Shown piece after piece: positions 35,536-44,175 of a DNA stretch of 52,546 nt. The position numbers were made by a program, and so were the translations under genes. Source of the stretch: Ruminococcus sp. (GTDB taxonomy: Bacteria; Bacillota; Clostridia; Oscillospirales; Ruminococcaceae); assembly GCA_017634275.1 (NCBI GenBank), contig JAGBNQ010000078.1:1-52546 (forward strand). The letters are read 5' to 3'. The notes under the pieces are model-generated. The model ran no database searches. It was not told the DNA's origin and worked only from the letters and a program-made list of their open reading frames with translations. Within the stretch, counting starts at the first letter, position 1; each line of letters opens with the position of its first letter.

Positions 35536-37467
35536 TTGGGCAAGCGCAAGACCATTTGTTTGGTGACCTCTTTTCCCGAAACCACACACGCTAAAAGAGT
35601 AAGCATGGGTGCGTTTACACAGTGCGAAAAATACGGCTACAACATAGCGCAGTTCGCATCTATGGTAAACCTTGATTTTTACTTTAAAAACTATGCCGTC
35701 GGCGAGCGGCGGATCTATGACATCATTGATTTTTCGCGCTTTGACGGGATAATCCTTGATAATATAAGCCTTATTTACAACAACAAGACCGATCTTATCG
35801 AAATGCTGTATGAAAAAGTAAAGGCGCAAAGCGATATACCCACTGTTTGCATAGGTATTCCTTACAAAGACCTGCCCACTGTAACAAGCTGCAATGATGA
35901 GATGTTCAAAGAGCTTTGCCGCCACGCTGTTGAGGTTCACGGGTGCAGGAAGATATGCGTTCTGACGGGAATGCAGGGAAATTTTGAGGCCGAGCAGCGC
36001 CTTGAAATAATAGTTGATGAAATAGAGCGCTTAGGGCTTACCGTTCTGCCCGAGCATAGGATATACGGTGATTTCTGGTTCACAAGCGGCGAACAGCTTG
36101 CACGCGACATCGTAGGTGGCAAAATAGAAAAGCCCGATGCCGTGATAGCTGCGAGTGACCACATGGCGCTGGGGCTTATAGAGGAGCTTACAAGGCTTGG
36201 CAAAAAGGTGCCCGAATATATGGTGGTGCTGGGGTTTGAGGCAACGAATGAGGCAGCACTTGATGATATATCCCTAACCTCGATAGAATCCAACTTTGCA
36301 AGATCGGCAGCTGATGCTGTTGATATGATAAGGCAGCAGATAGAGCCCGACAAGCCTATAGACCCCTACACGGTAGAAACAAAGAAAATGCTGCACATAG
36401 GAATGAGCTGCGGCTGCAAGCCCGATCTTAAAAGGACTATGGACGCGGTAAGAACATCACTTTACTACACGGAGAGAAACTACACAAGCGATGTTTTTGA
36501 GGACAACATCGACATAGGCCTGCTTATGGAAAACTACATTCCCGAGCAGCTTACTTCTTCGACCGACCCGCAGGATTGTATCATGAGGATATACAGCTCA
36601 CTTTATGTTATATCTCCTTACAAGAATTTCTACCTTTGCCTGCGTGATGACTGGCTTGATGAAAATGCCGACCTTGCCCTTGCAAAGACCGACAAGACAA
36701 GCCTTGTGCTGTTAAAATCAAACGTCGGGAAAGATGACATAAACAAAGATGAAGACAAGGTGATATTTGACAGCTCACTTATGCTGCCGCAGATGTTTGA
36801 GGAGAGTGATGAGCCGTCGGTATTCTATTTCTCGGCGGTGCATTATTCCGACAAGACGCTCGGCTATGCGGTGCTTGAAAGAAAGCTCTCGCATCATCAG
36901 AAATACAACCTTGTTTACCGAAACTTTGTAAGATTTATAAACAACGCCCTTGAAATGGCAAGGACGAAAAACCGCTTTGTGGAAATGTCCATTCACGACA
37001 AGATGACGGGGCTGTTAAACAGGCGCGGAATGTACAAGGGGCTTGAACAGCTTAAAGACAGCCTTACAAACGAGCGCGAGCTTTTGGTCTGCGTGATAGA
37101 TATGGACGGGCTAAAATACATAAACGACACCTTCGGGCATTCCGAAGGCGACTATGGGATAATACTTGTAAGCAAGGCTGCAAAGAGCATTTGCGAAAGC
37201 GGCGATATCTGCGCACGCGCAGGCGGCGATGAATTTTTCATTATAGGCACAAGAGAAAAAGGCAGCTTTGACAGTGACAAATGCACAAAGCGCTTTAATG
37301 AAAAGCTGAGTGAGCTTGCCTCACACGACGAAAAGTCGTTTACTGTCACGGCGAGCATAGGGCTTGCCTTAAGTGCAGAGAGCGATGCTGATTTTGAGGC
37401 GCTGCTTTCCGAGGCGGACGAGAATATGTACCGCTACAAGATGATGAGAAAAAAGCAGAGGTCATAA
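35536..37467 (+). CDS. LacI-like sensor fused to a GGDEF diguanylate cyclase
   Basis: 643 residues from TTG at 35536; GAGG lies 8 bases upstream, whereas an earlier GTG overlaps that site. Residues about 5-280 match the periplasmic-binding-protein-like ligand domain of LacI/GalR regulators (KTICLVTSFPE..., FDGIILDN, AVIAASDHMALGLIEEL) but there is no helix-turn-helix and no signal peptide, so the sensor is cytoplasmic. A GAF-like middle follows (about 310-460), then a GGDEF domain with intact ARAGGDEFFIIG near 562. It should make cyclic di-GMP in response to a small ligand, perhaps a sugar (inference). Confidence 0.9.
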   Translation: MGKRKTICLVTSFPETTHAKRVSMGAFTQCEKYGYNIAQFASMVNLDFYFKNYAVGERRIYDIIDFSRFDGIILDNISLIYNNKTDLIEMLYEKVKAQSDIPTVCIGIPYKDLPTVTSCNDEMFKELCRHAVEVHGCRKICVLTGMQGNFEAEQRLEIIVDEIERLGLTVLPEHRIYGDFWFTSGEQLARDIVGGKIEKPDAVIAASDHMALGLIEELTRLGKKVPEYMVVLGFEATNEAALDDISLTSIESNFARSAADAVDMIRQQIEPDKPIDPYTVETKKMLHIGMSCGCKPDLKRTMDAVRTSLYYTERNYTSDVFEDNIDIGLLMENYIPEQLTSSTDPQDCIMRIYSSLYVISPYKNFYLCLRDDWLDENADLALAKTDKTSLVLLKSNVGKDDINKDEDKVIFDSSLMLPQMFEESDEPSVFYFSAVHYSDKTLGYAVLERKLSHHQKYNLVYRNFVRFINNALEMARTKNRFVEMSIHDKMTGLLNRRGMYKGLEQLKDSLTNERELLVCVIDMDGLKYINDTFGHSEGDYGIILVSKAAKSICESGDICARAGGDEFFIIGTREKGSFDSDKCTKRFNEKLSELASHDEKSFTVTASIGLALSAESDADFEALLSEADENMYRYKMMRKKQRS

Positions 37468-37490
37468 GGCTGTAAGCATACAAACAAAAC

Positions 37491-37549
37491 AAAAAGGTAT
37501 CACTATGCGCGGGTCAATTAAAACCTATCGCAGAGAGATACCTTTTTTA
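37491..37549. repeat. GGTATC...GATACC palindrome, copy 4, terminator-like
   Basis: GGTATC (37496-37501) and GATACC (37537-37542) close the stem, an A-run precedes it and TTTTTTAT follows. It ends the GGDEF transcript. Confidence 0.7.
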
Positions 37550-37570
37550 TGCTTTTTTACACAGCAGGAC

Positions 37571-37749
37571 AAACCAGAGTTTGTCACTCCCCCTTCCCTT
37601 TGAAGGGAAGGGGGCTGGGGGGGTTAGGTAGAGCCATTCCGAGCGTAGAGCTAAGATTATGTTCATCGCTCCGAGGGGCTTTTCGGGGGCTTTCCGGTCG
37701 CCCCCGAACCCCTTCGGTACGCCCTCCTTCGCCCCACAAACTCCGATTT
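37571..37749. repeat. TIR-bounded dispersed repeat, copy C
   Basis: 179 bp, AAACCAGAGTTTG on the left and CAAACTCCGATTT on the right. The interior is almost base-for-base that of copy B in the same orientation; TATCTT follows the right end, as in copies D and E. Confidence 0.88.
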
Positions 37750-37786
37750 ATCTTGGAAACGCTTTTGTGAAAAGGGAGTATTTTTA

Positions 37787-38581
37787 CTAAAACAGCTCAT
37801 CAAGCAGAAGATAATATTTAAGCTTTTGCTCGTTTTTCTCTACACCCAGAATACCAAAAATGCACTCGGGGTCAAAGTCTTTATACACCTTGCCGCCGTA
37901 GGTGCCGTCAAAGTTATGCTTAAGGCTGCGGTATAAAAGTGAGATATCGCGCCATTTATCGGCAATGCCCATATCGCCGACATCTATAAGGCCGCTTAGC
38001 TTATCGCCGTCGATAAAGATATTTGGCAGGCAGAGGTCGCCGTGGGAAACGCACAGCTCCTGCTCTTTCGGCTTATTGCTTTCAAGCCACAAAAGCAGCT
38101 CATACGGGTCTTTAAAGCCGCCCTCGCCAAAGGTCTCGGGCTCACAGTCAGCAATATCGACAAGGCCCTGCTCTACCCTTTTGCGCGCCTCCTTAAGCTC
38201 GGTATCAAGTGAGCGGTCACGAGGGCAGTCGCGCACATCTATCGACCAGAGCTGATGCAGAGCATCTGCAAGCACGGGCAGCATAAGCTCTCGATGCTCA
38301 AGATAAAACTCATCGCAGGCCATAACCCCCTTGACGCGGCTCATAAGCAGATAGCTTTTACCACCCCCAACAGAGTGGTGGATGATATGCGGCAGAGGAA
38401 GTCTGCCCTCAAGCCTTTCCATAACGCTTATCATAGCGAAAATGCTGTCATTTATATCCTCTATTTTAAGCACCATATCGTCAAAGATATACACCTCGCT
38501 GCCCGATGCACCGATATTATCGGAAGTGCAGGGCTTATCCTTTACAAAGTGAGCTATATTTTCGGGAATGCTTTTTAGCAT
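37787..38581 (-). CDS. APH(3')-like aminoglycoside phosphotransferase
   Basis: 264 residues from the ATG at 38581, which AAAGGAG precedes. The catalytic loop SHGDLCLPNIFIDGD, the metal-binding IDVGDMGIADKW and RDISLLYRSLKHNF closely follow the APH(3') class of kinases. It would transfer phosphate from ATP to an aminoglycoside 3'-OH, but chromosomal homologues may have other substrates, so resistance is not proven. It stands alone between repeat copies C and D, consistent with acquisition, though its base use is like its neighbours. No good promoter was seen. Confidence 0.87.
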   Translation of the reverse strand: MLKSIPENIAHFVKDKPCTSDNIGASGSEVYIFDDMVLKIEDINDSIFAMISVMERLEGRLPLPHIIHHSVGGGKSYLLMSRVKGVMACDEFYLEHRELMLPVLADALHQLWSIDVRDCPRDRSLDTELKEARKRVEQGLVDIADCEPETFGEGGFKDPYELLLWLESNKPKEQELCVSHGDLCLPNIFIDGDKLSGLIDVGDMGIADKWRDISLLYRSLKHNFDGTYGGKVYKDFDPECIFGILGVEKNEQKLKYYLLLDELF

Positions 38582-38611
38582 TTTATCATCTCCTTTTTTC
38601 ATTGCAAAATG

Positions 38612-38695
38612 AACAATTGATAGGGCGCATACCGAAGGGGTTCGGGGGCACTTGCTTACTTCGTGAGCAGGGAAAGCCCCCACAAACTCGAATTT
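38612..38695. repeat. TIR-bounded dispersed repeat, copy D, truncated
   Basis: Keeps a right end (CAAACTCGAATTT, 38683-38695, then TATCTT) and the ACCGAAGGGGTTCGGGGG interior block, but the left end is missing. Confidence 0.65.
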
Positions 38696-38764
38696 ATCTT
38701 AGGTACACTTTTGTAAAAATGTATCAACTATAATTATAACAGACTTTTATTATTATGGCAAGCA

Positions 38765-38793
38765 TTGACATAAATTTTGGCGTGTGATATAAT
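38765..38793 (+). promoter_or_regulatory. Promoter of the purine-salvage operon
   Basis: TTGACA (38765-38770), 17-bp spacer, TATAAT (38788-38793), both perfect. No purine riboswitch lies in the short leader. Confidence 0.9.
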
Positions 38794-38840
38794 AAAATCA
38801 ACGATTATTTACATTTATTTTAAGATAAGGGGAGATAAAT

Positions 38841-39389
38841 ATGGTAATTACAGATGTTTTGGAATTTCAGGGCAGAATAAAACGAACGCTCATCACAGAG
38901 GAAGAAATAAAGGGAAAACTTAAAGAATACGGTGAGCTTTTAAGCCGTGAGTATGAGGGTAAGCCGCTTTTGCTTGTGAGCATTTTAAAGGGCGCGTTTA
39001 TCTTCTTGGGCGACTTGTCAAGAAACATCACCATTCCGCACGAGATAGCGTTTATGGCCGCTAAGAGCTATTTTGAGGGAACAAGCTCATCGGGAGATGT
39101 GAAGATAACGCTTGACATAGCGCAGGATATAAGTGATTACAATGTAGTGATTGTTGAGGATATCATCGACACGGGCAGGACGCTTAAGGTGATCCACGAA
39201 ATGCTAAAAGGCAGAAAGCCGCTGTCGCTTAAGGTGATAACTCTGCTTGATAAGCCCGAAAGAAGAGTTGTCGATTTTAAGCCCGACTACACGCTCTTTA
39301 CGATACCCGACCACTTTGTTATAGGATATGGGCTTGACTGCGGGGAGTATTTCAGGAACCTCCCCTACATCGCGGAGTATGAATCATGA
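38841..39389 (+). CDS. hpt: Hypoxanthine phosphoribosyltransferase
   Basis: 182 residues, normal family length. The PRPP-binding motif VVIVEDIIDTGRT is at 102-114, with LVSILKGAFIFLGDL (45-59) and the C-terminal DFKPDYTLFTIPDHFVIGYGLD purine-binding loop region. It converts hypoxanthine or guanine plus PRPP to IMP or GMP. The stop overlaps the permease start (ATGA), so the two are translationally coupled. Confidence 0.96.
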   Translation: MVITDVLEFQGRIKRTLITEEEIKGKLKEYGELLSREYEGKPLLLVSILKGAFIFLGDLSRNITIPHEIAFMAAKSYFEGTSSSGDVKITLDIAQDISDYNVVIVEDIIDTGRTLKVIHEMLKGRKPLSLKVITLLDKPERRVVDFKPDYTLFTIPDHFVIGYGLDCGEYFRNLPYIAEYES

Positions 39390-40759
39390 ATGAAAACGGG
39401 ATATTAGAAAAGGTTTTTAAGCTAAAAGCGCATGGCACGAATGTAAAGACCGAGCTTATGGCAGGCCTTACTACATTTATGACTATGGCGTACATCTTAG
39501 CCGTTATCCCGAATGTTTTATCGGCAACGGGAATGGACCCTACCGCTGTACTGCTTGCGACCTGCCTTGCATCATTTATAGGCACTATGTGCATGGCGCT
39601 GCTTGCAAACCTGCCATTTGCTTTATCGGCAGGAATGGGGCTTAATGCTTACTTTGCCTACACGGTGGTCTTAGGCAACGGCTATTCGTGGCAGACAGCG
39701 CTCATGGCGGTATTTGTTGAGGGTATCATTTTCATAATACTTTCTCTTACAAATGTGCGCGAGGCGATATTTAACTGCATTCCAATTACGCTAAAAAAAG
39801 CGATATCAGTAGGTATCGGGCTTTTTATCTGCTTTATAGGGCTGCAAAACGCAGGCCTTGCGGCAGACGCGCCGACGCTTGTTTCTATAATTGATTTCAG
39901 AGAGAGCTTTCACACCTCAGGAATATGCGCGCTGCTTGCTGTTATAGGCACACTTGCAATGTCTATCCTCTACATCAAAAAAGCGCCCGGCTCGATACTT
40001 ATAGGAATAGTCGGAACGTGGGTGCTTGGGATAATCTGCGAGCTTACGGGGCTTTACACACCTGACGGCGAGGAGTTTATGACGCTAATACCGACATTCA
40101 GGCTGACTGATTTTTCAAAGCTCGGGCTCACATTCGGTAAATGCTTTGATTTCGGGCTGAAGGATACGGGGGTATTCAACTTTTTCGTGGTAGTGTTCTC
40201 GTTTTTATTTGTAAACCTTTTTGACACGATAGGAACGCTTGTAGGTGTCGGCTCAAAGGCAGGAATGCTTGACAAGGACGGAAAGCTGCCTGCTATAAAG
40301 TCAGCACTTTTATCAGACGCTATAGCGACATCGGCAGGGGCTGTGCTTGGCACGTCATCGACATCTACCTTTGTGGAGAGTGCATCGGGCGTTGGTGCAG
40401 GCGGAAGAACGGGGCTTACTGCGATGACAACGGCGGTTTTGTTTTTAGTATCAATGCTGTTAGCGCCGATATTTATAGCGATACCTGCATTTGCAACTGC
40501 GCCTGCGCTCATTCTGGTAGGTTTTTTAATGTTCTCGTCAATTGGCGAGCTGATGTTTACAGATGACAACTACACGCAGATGATACCAGCGTATCTATGC
40601 ATTGTAGCAATGCCGCTTTTTTACAGCATTTCAGAGGGCATTTCGATAGGGATAATCTCTTACGTTGTAATAAACCTTTTCTGCGGAAAGAGGAAGGTAA
40701 TTAATCCGCTTATGTATGTTTTAGCGGTGCTGTTTGTGCTGAAATATGTTTTCTTATAA
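39386..40759 (+). CDS. Purine permease, AzgA/PbuG type (NCS2-like)
   Basis: 457 residues, 12-14 membrane segments. The N-terminal TELMAGLTTFMTMAYILAV, the ALSAGMGLNAYFAYTVV loop and the FVNLFDTIGTLVGVGSKAG and GTSSTSTFVESASGVGAGG segments are the purine-permease signatures of the AzgA-like group. It should import guanine, hypoxanthine or adenine by proton symport. Overlap with hpt by 4 bases couples uptake to salvage. Confidence 0.95.
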   Translation: MNENGILEKVFKLKAHGTNVKTELMAGLTTFMTMAYILAVIPNVLSATGMDPTAVLLATCLASFIGTMCMALLANLPFALSAGMGLNAYFAYTVVLGNGYSWQTALMAVFVEGIIFIILSLTNVREAIFNCIPITLKKAISVGIGLFICFIGLQNAGLAADAPTLVSIIDFRESFHTSGICALLAVIGTLAMSILYIKKAPGSILIGIVGTWVLGIICELTGLYTPDGEEFMTLIPTFRLTDFSKLGLTFGKCFDFGLKDTGVFNFFVVVFSFLFVNLFDTIGTLVGVGSKAGMLDKDGKLPAIKSALLSDAIATSAGAVLGTSSTSTFVESASGVGAGGRTGLTAMTTAVLFLVSMLLAPIFIAIPAFATAPALILVGFLMFSSIGELMFTDDNYTQMIPAYLCIVAMPLFYSISEGISIGIISYVVINLFCGKRKVINPLMYVLAVLFVLKYVFL

Positions 40760-40793
40760 AGAAAAACCATTTTTACAGAAATGTTTCTTAAGT

Positions 40794-40906
40794 AAATTGG
40801 AGTTTGGCGAAGTGTTGGGAGGGGGCATTCCGAAGGGGTTTGGGGGCGACCGCAAAGCCCCCCGTACCCACTTCGGGATAGCGCTCGCCCCTGCCAACTC
40901 CAATTT
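40794..40906. repeat. TIR-bounded dispersed repeat, copy E, short form
   Basis: 113 bp with a perfect 11-bp terminal inverted repeat, AAATTGGAGTT and AACTCCAATTT. The interior shares the GGGGGCGACCGCAAAGCCCC block with copy A but lacks the longer palindrome half. Confidence 0.82.
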
Positions 40907-40969
40907 ATCTTACTACGGGCGCAATAGTACAATGACGGTAAAAAGCATTATATAACTACAGTTTAAGAC

Positions 40970-41009
40970 AAAACCGCGGTTTTCACTTTTTGAACACCGC
41001 GGTTTTATT
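40970..41009. terminator. Terminator of the purine-salvage operon
   Basis: AAAACCGCGGT (40970-40980) pairs perfectly with ACCGCGGTTTT (40996-41006), followed by ATTT. Confidence 0.82.
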
Positions 41010-41027
41010 TATGTTCAAAAAATCATA

Positions 41028-41056
41028 TTGCACATATGCTTACTTTATGATATAAT
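41028..41056 (+). promoter_or_regulatory. Promoter of the GH26 gene
   Basis: TTGCAC (41028-41033), 17-bp spacer, TATAAT (41051-41056). Confidence 0.8.
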
Positions 41057-41082
41057 ATGAAAAACTATAAGGAGAGAGCGCT

Positions 41083-42051
41083 ATGAGTGACAAGCTATAC
41101 ACACCCGTTAACAAAAATGCACATGAGGAAGTAAAAAACGTACTTAAATACCTATCCGACATAACATATGAAAAAATAGTCACGGGGCAGCACGTTCAGA
41201 CACTTGCTATGGAGGAGCTTGAAACGATCAAAAAGCACACGGGAAAAGAGCCTGCGCTTTTGGGGTTTGAGCTACTTTCATACTCGCCGAACATAAACTA
41301 CCTTGACACAGACGAGGAGTGCATGACGGAGGTAGTGGAAAACTACGGAATGCTAAAGCGCGCGTGGGAGTGGGCGCAGAAAAAGGGGCTTATAACATTT
41401 ACATGGCACTGGTTCTCACCAACGGGAGGGCGGAGCAAATCGTTCTTTTCCGCAAACACGGACTTTGATGCAAGGCGCGCGGTGACAGAGGGCACGGAAG
41501 AATATAAGTCGCTTATTTCCGACTTAGACGTAATGGCAGGGCTGCTGCGGCCGTTTTGCGACAAGCACATACCCATTTTATGGCGGCCTTTTCACGAGAG
41601 CGAGGGCGATTGGTTCTGGTGGGGCAAGCATGGTCCCGAAACGGTAAGGGAGCTTTGGAGGATAATGTATGAGCGCTACACCTATCACCACAGGCTTGAC
41701 AACCTGATATGGGTATGGAACTCGACAAAGAAGGAATGCTACCCCGGGGACGAAATGGTGGACATAATATCGCGCGATATGTACCCCGAGGCGCACAAGC
41801 ACGGCTCACAGAAAGCGGAATACGAGGGAATGCTCGGGATGACCGACACCAAAAAGATAGTTACCATAGGCGAGATAGGCGTTCTCCCCGACCCCGAGGC
41901 GGTATATGATGAAAAGGCAGGCTGGGCAAGCTTTATGGTATGGTCAAAGGTATTCTGCTTAAGCGAGGAGTTCAACAGCTTTGAGTATTTAAAAAAGGTC
42001 TACGAAAGCGAGCGCGCTGTTATGCTTGATTCTTTGCCTGAGCTTTACTGA
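41083..42051 (+). CDS. Glycoside hydrolase family 26, likely beta-mannanase
   Basis: 322 residues, catalytic domain only. The GH26 acid/base is Glu172 in LWRPFHESEGDWFWWG and the nucleophile is Glu264 in TIGEIG; HWFSPTGG near 109 is also family-typical. GH26 enzymes retainingly cleave beta-1,4-mannan or related glucans. There is no signal peptide, so it should act in the cytoplasm on imported oligosaccharides, unlike dockerin-bearing secreted homologues. AAGGAG precedes the ATG. Monocistronic. Confidence 0.92.
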   Translation: MSDKLYTPVNKNAHEEVKNVLKYLSDITYEKIVTGQHVQTLAMEELETIKKHTGKEPALLGFELLSYSPNINYLDTDEECMTEVVENYGMLKRAWEWAQKKGLITFTWHWFSPTGGRSKSFFSANTDFDARRAVTEGTEEYKSLISDLDVMAGLLRPFCDKHIPILWRPFHESEGDWFWWGKHGPETVRELWRIMYERYTYHHRLDNLIWVWNSTKKECYPGDEMVDIISRDMYPEAHKHGSQKAEYEGMLGMTDTKKIVTIGEIGVLPDPEAVYDEKAGWASFMVWSKVFCLSEEFNSFEYLKKVYESERAVMLDSLPELY

Positions 42052-42067
42052 TTTTTCAAAAAAATGC

Positions 42068-42096
42068 TTGACAAGCGGCGCGGAATATGATATAAT
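42068..42096 (+). promoter_or_regulatory. tRNA promoter
   Basis: TTGACA (42068-42073), 17-bp spacer, TATAAT (42091-42096). It drives the broken and intact tRNA-Leu genes in one transcript. Confidence 0.88.
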
Positions 42097-42135
42097 TTTA
42101 AAGTCGGGGTGCATAAAGCAGACTCGGCTTTATAT

Positions 42136-42172
42136 GCAGGAGTGGCGGAATGGCAGACGCGCTGGCTTCGGG
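42136..42172 (+). pseudogene. Truncated tRNA-Leu, 5' fragment
   Basis: GCAGGAG acceptor arm, the GTGGCGGAATGGCAGACGCG D-arm typical of tRNA-Leu and the start of the anticodon arm (CTGGCTTC) are present; the sequence then diverges and no matching 3' half follows before the next tRNA. Confidence 0.75.
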
Positions 42173-42244
42173 CAGCGCTACGTCAGTGCTGCATCAGCAG
42201 CTCGGTGATATGACGAGGGTAAACACATTCATATTTTAACATTT

Positions 42245-42331
42245 GCAGGTGTGGCGGAATAGGCAGACGCGCTAGCTTCAGGTGCTAGTGATCGCAAGGT
42301 CGTGTGGGTTCAAGTCCCTTCACCTGCACCA
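42245..42331 (+). tRNA. tRNA-Leu (anticodon CAG)
   Basis: Acceptor GCAGGTG pairs with CACCTGC; the leucine D-arm, an anticodon stem CTAGC/GCTAG around TTCAGGT (anticodon CAG at 42279-42281), a long variable arm (GATCGCAAGGTC), a T-arm with GTTCAAGTCC and an encoded CCA are all present. It reads CUG codons. Confidence 0.96.
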
Positions 42332-42333
42332 CG

Positions 42334-42360
42334 AAAGCCCGTATTTACGGGCTTTTTCTT
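42334..42360 (+). terminator. tRNA terminator
   Basis: AAAGCCCGTA with TACGGGCTTT, then a T-run. Confidence 0.88.
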
Positions 42361-42540
42361 TTGCCAATTTTTTTGGGTTGGCCATTGTCCGCTTGTCACG
42401 CCCGCATTACCTACGGTGGTGAGTCTGCCAACCGATATTTAAAAAACGCGCAAAATCGGGAATTCAAGCGAGTGCCGCTGCTGTCGTTTCGAGTTATAGG
42501 TTGGTGCGTCTGACAGGTTAAAATATTAATATATGTATAA

Positions 42541-42570
42541 AGCCGCAGAGTTTCCCCTGCGGCTTTTGCT
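42541..42570. terminator. Terminator behind the recombinase
   Basis: GCCGCAG (42542-42548) pairs with CTGCGGC (42557-42563). The T-run is better on the plus strand, weaker on the minus. Confidence 0.65.
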
Positions 42571-42571
42571 T

Positions 42572-44155
42572 TTATTCCTCGTCGGGCTTAACGTATACAG
42601 CCACCGAGCCGTTCCAGTTTCCGTTCATCTCAAAGTTGATGTCAAGGCTCTTGTCCTCGTTCTGGTGGATAGTTACCTTACGCACCAGCATTCGCAGGTG
42701 TGCGTCGCTGATGTGTCCCTCATCTATTATCTCATCAATGACCTCGGAGGTCTTTTTGAGGCTTTTGTGCTTCTCCTTGCTAACCCTGTCGAACTCACGG
42801 CACTCGTCTATCTTCTGCTGCAGATCGGCTATCTGCTTCTCTCTGTCCGCTATCATCTTGTTGTAGAGCTCGCTGTGCTCTCGGTCATTCATGCGGTCGA
42901 TGATCAGGCCCTCTATCTCACGCTTCAGTCCGGCAATGGTTGCTTCATACTGCTTGATCTGCTGGTCATACATAGGCTTTTTCTTGTTCCATTCCTTAAC
43001 GATCTTATCGTACTTGTCGGCTTCGGCAACGATATAGTCCCGCAGGCTGCGTATCTCGTCTGTTATCAGCTCGTCAAGCTGACTCTCCCTTACTGTGTGG
43101 GGAGTGCAGTGCGCCTTGCCGTATCTGTGTGAGCTGTTGCAGGTGTATTCAACATACTCCCTGTTCTCAAACCTTCGTGTCCGGGCTATGAGGCTCGCAC
43201 CGCACTCAGCACACTTGATTATCCCACAGTATCGGTGTATCTTTTTACCGCCGGAGGCTCTCGGCTTGATCTCGGCTCGCTGTGCCAGCAGGAACTGTGC
43301 CTGATTCCAAACATTTTCCTCTATGATAGGATCACAGAAATTCGGGTGTCTGAACTGCTGCTCTACCGGCACAGCGGTCTTGGTCTTGCGTATCTTGTTG
43401 GAGACCGTCTTGTGGTTTACCATTACCCCGATATAAAGCTCGTTGCGAAGGATACGCTGAATGGCTGTCTGCACCCAGAGGTAGCGCTTGCTGATGTCAG
43501 GCTTCCAGACGGCAATCCTCCGGCGCATATAAAACTCGGGGGACTTTATCCCTCGCTCGTTCAGCTTCTTTGCGATAGTAGTCATACCGAAGCCCTCGAT
43601 AAACAGATCAAATATCTCTCTGATTATCTCTGCCGCTTCTTCGTCGATGCAGATCTTGTTAGTGTTCTTGTCCTTGTAATATCCCATCGGCAGGGTCTCC
43701 ACAAGCCCCTTGTCCTTTTGCTTCTGCCGAACACCTGCTGTGACCTTACGAGAGATGTCTTTACAATACAGGTCGTTCACGATCTGCTTGAAGCCGATGA
43801 TAAGGTCGTCGTTTTCGTTTGAGCTGTCGATCCCCTCGGTGACGGATATCATATTGACCTTGTTCTCTGACAGGTAGTCAAGGAACAGCGCAGTCTGCGT
43901 TCTGTGACGACCCAGGCGGCTCATATCCTTGACCAGAATAGTGTCGATGTCGCCTCTGTCAACGGCTTCCTCCATCTTGATGATACCGTCGCGCTCAAAG
44001 GTCATTCCGGTCACGTTGTCATCGAAGCTCTCTCCGATTATGGTGTAGTCATTTTTCTCGGCGTAGTCTACCAGTATCTGACGCTGATTCTGCAGGCTGT
44101 TCATCTCCTGATCCTCATCACGGGACAGCCTGAAATATAGCCATGCTCTTTTCAT
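42572..44155 (-). CDS. Large serine recombinase (TnpX-like)
   Basis: 527 residues from the ATG at 44155, which AAAGGAG precedes by 8 bases. The resolvase catalytic domain begins YFRLSRDED with nucleophile Ser11 and includes VKDMSRLGRHRTQ with the active-site arginines. A recombinase domain follows (about 165-275), then a zinc-ribbon (CGIIKCAECGASL...C) and a coiled-coil C terminus. It integrates and excises the element by site-specific recombination. Confidence 0.95.
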   Translation of the reverse strand: MKRAWLYFRLSRDEDQEMNSLQNQRQILVDYAEKNDYTIIGESFDDNVTGMTFERDGIIKMEEAVDRGDIDTILVKDMSRLGRHRTQTALFLDYLSENKVNMISVTEGIDSSNENDDLIIGFKQIVNDLYCKDISRKVTAGVRQKQKDKGLVETLPMGYYKDKNTNKICIDEEAAEIIREIFDLFIEGFGMTTIAKKLNERGIKSPEFYMRRRIAVWKPDISKRYLWVQTAIQRILRNELYIGVMVNHKTVSNKIRKTKTAVPVEQQFRHPNFCDPIIEENVWNQAQFLLAQRAEIKPRASGGKKIHRYCGIIKCAECGASLIARTRRFENREYVEYTCNSSHRYGKAHCTPHTVRESQLDELITDEIRSLRDYIVAEADKYDKIVKEWNKKKPMYDQQIKQYEATIAGLKREIEGLIIDRMNDREHSELYNKMIADREKQIADLQQKIDECREFDRVSKEKHKSLKKTSEVIDEIIDEGHISDAHLRMLVRKVTIHQNEDKSLDINFEMNGNWNGSVAVYVKPDEE

Positions 44156-44175
44156 TCTGTTCACTCCTTTGGTTT

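Noticed and set aside
42136..42244. First tRNA-Leu as a functional gene with a long insert
   Set aside because: No 3' half matching the GCAGGAG acceptor occurs before the next tRNA.
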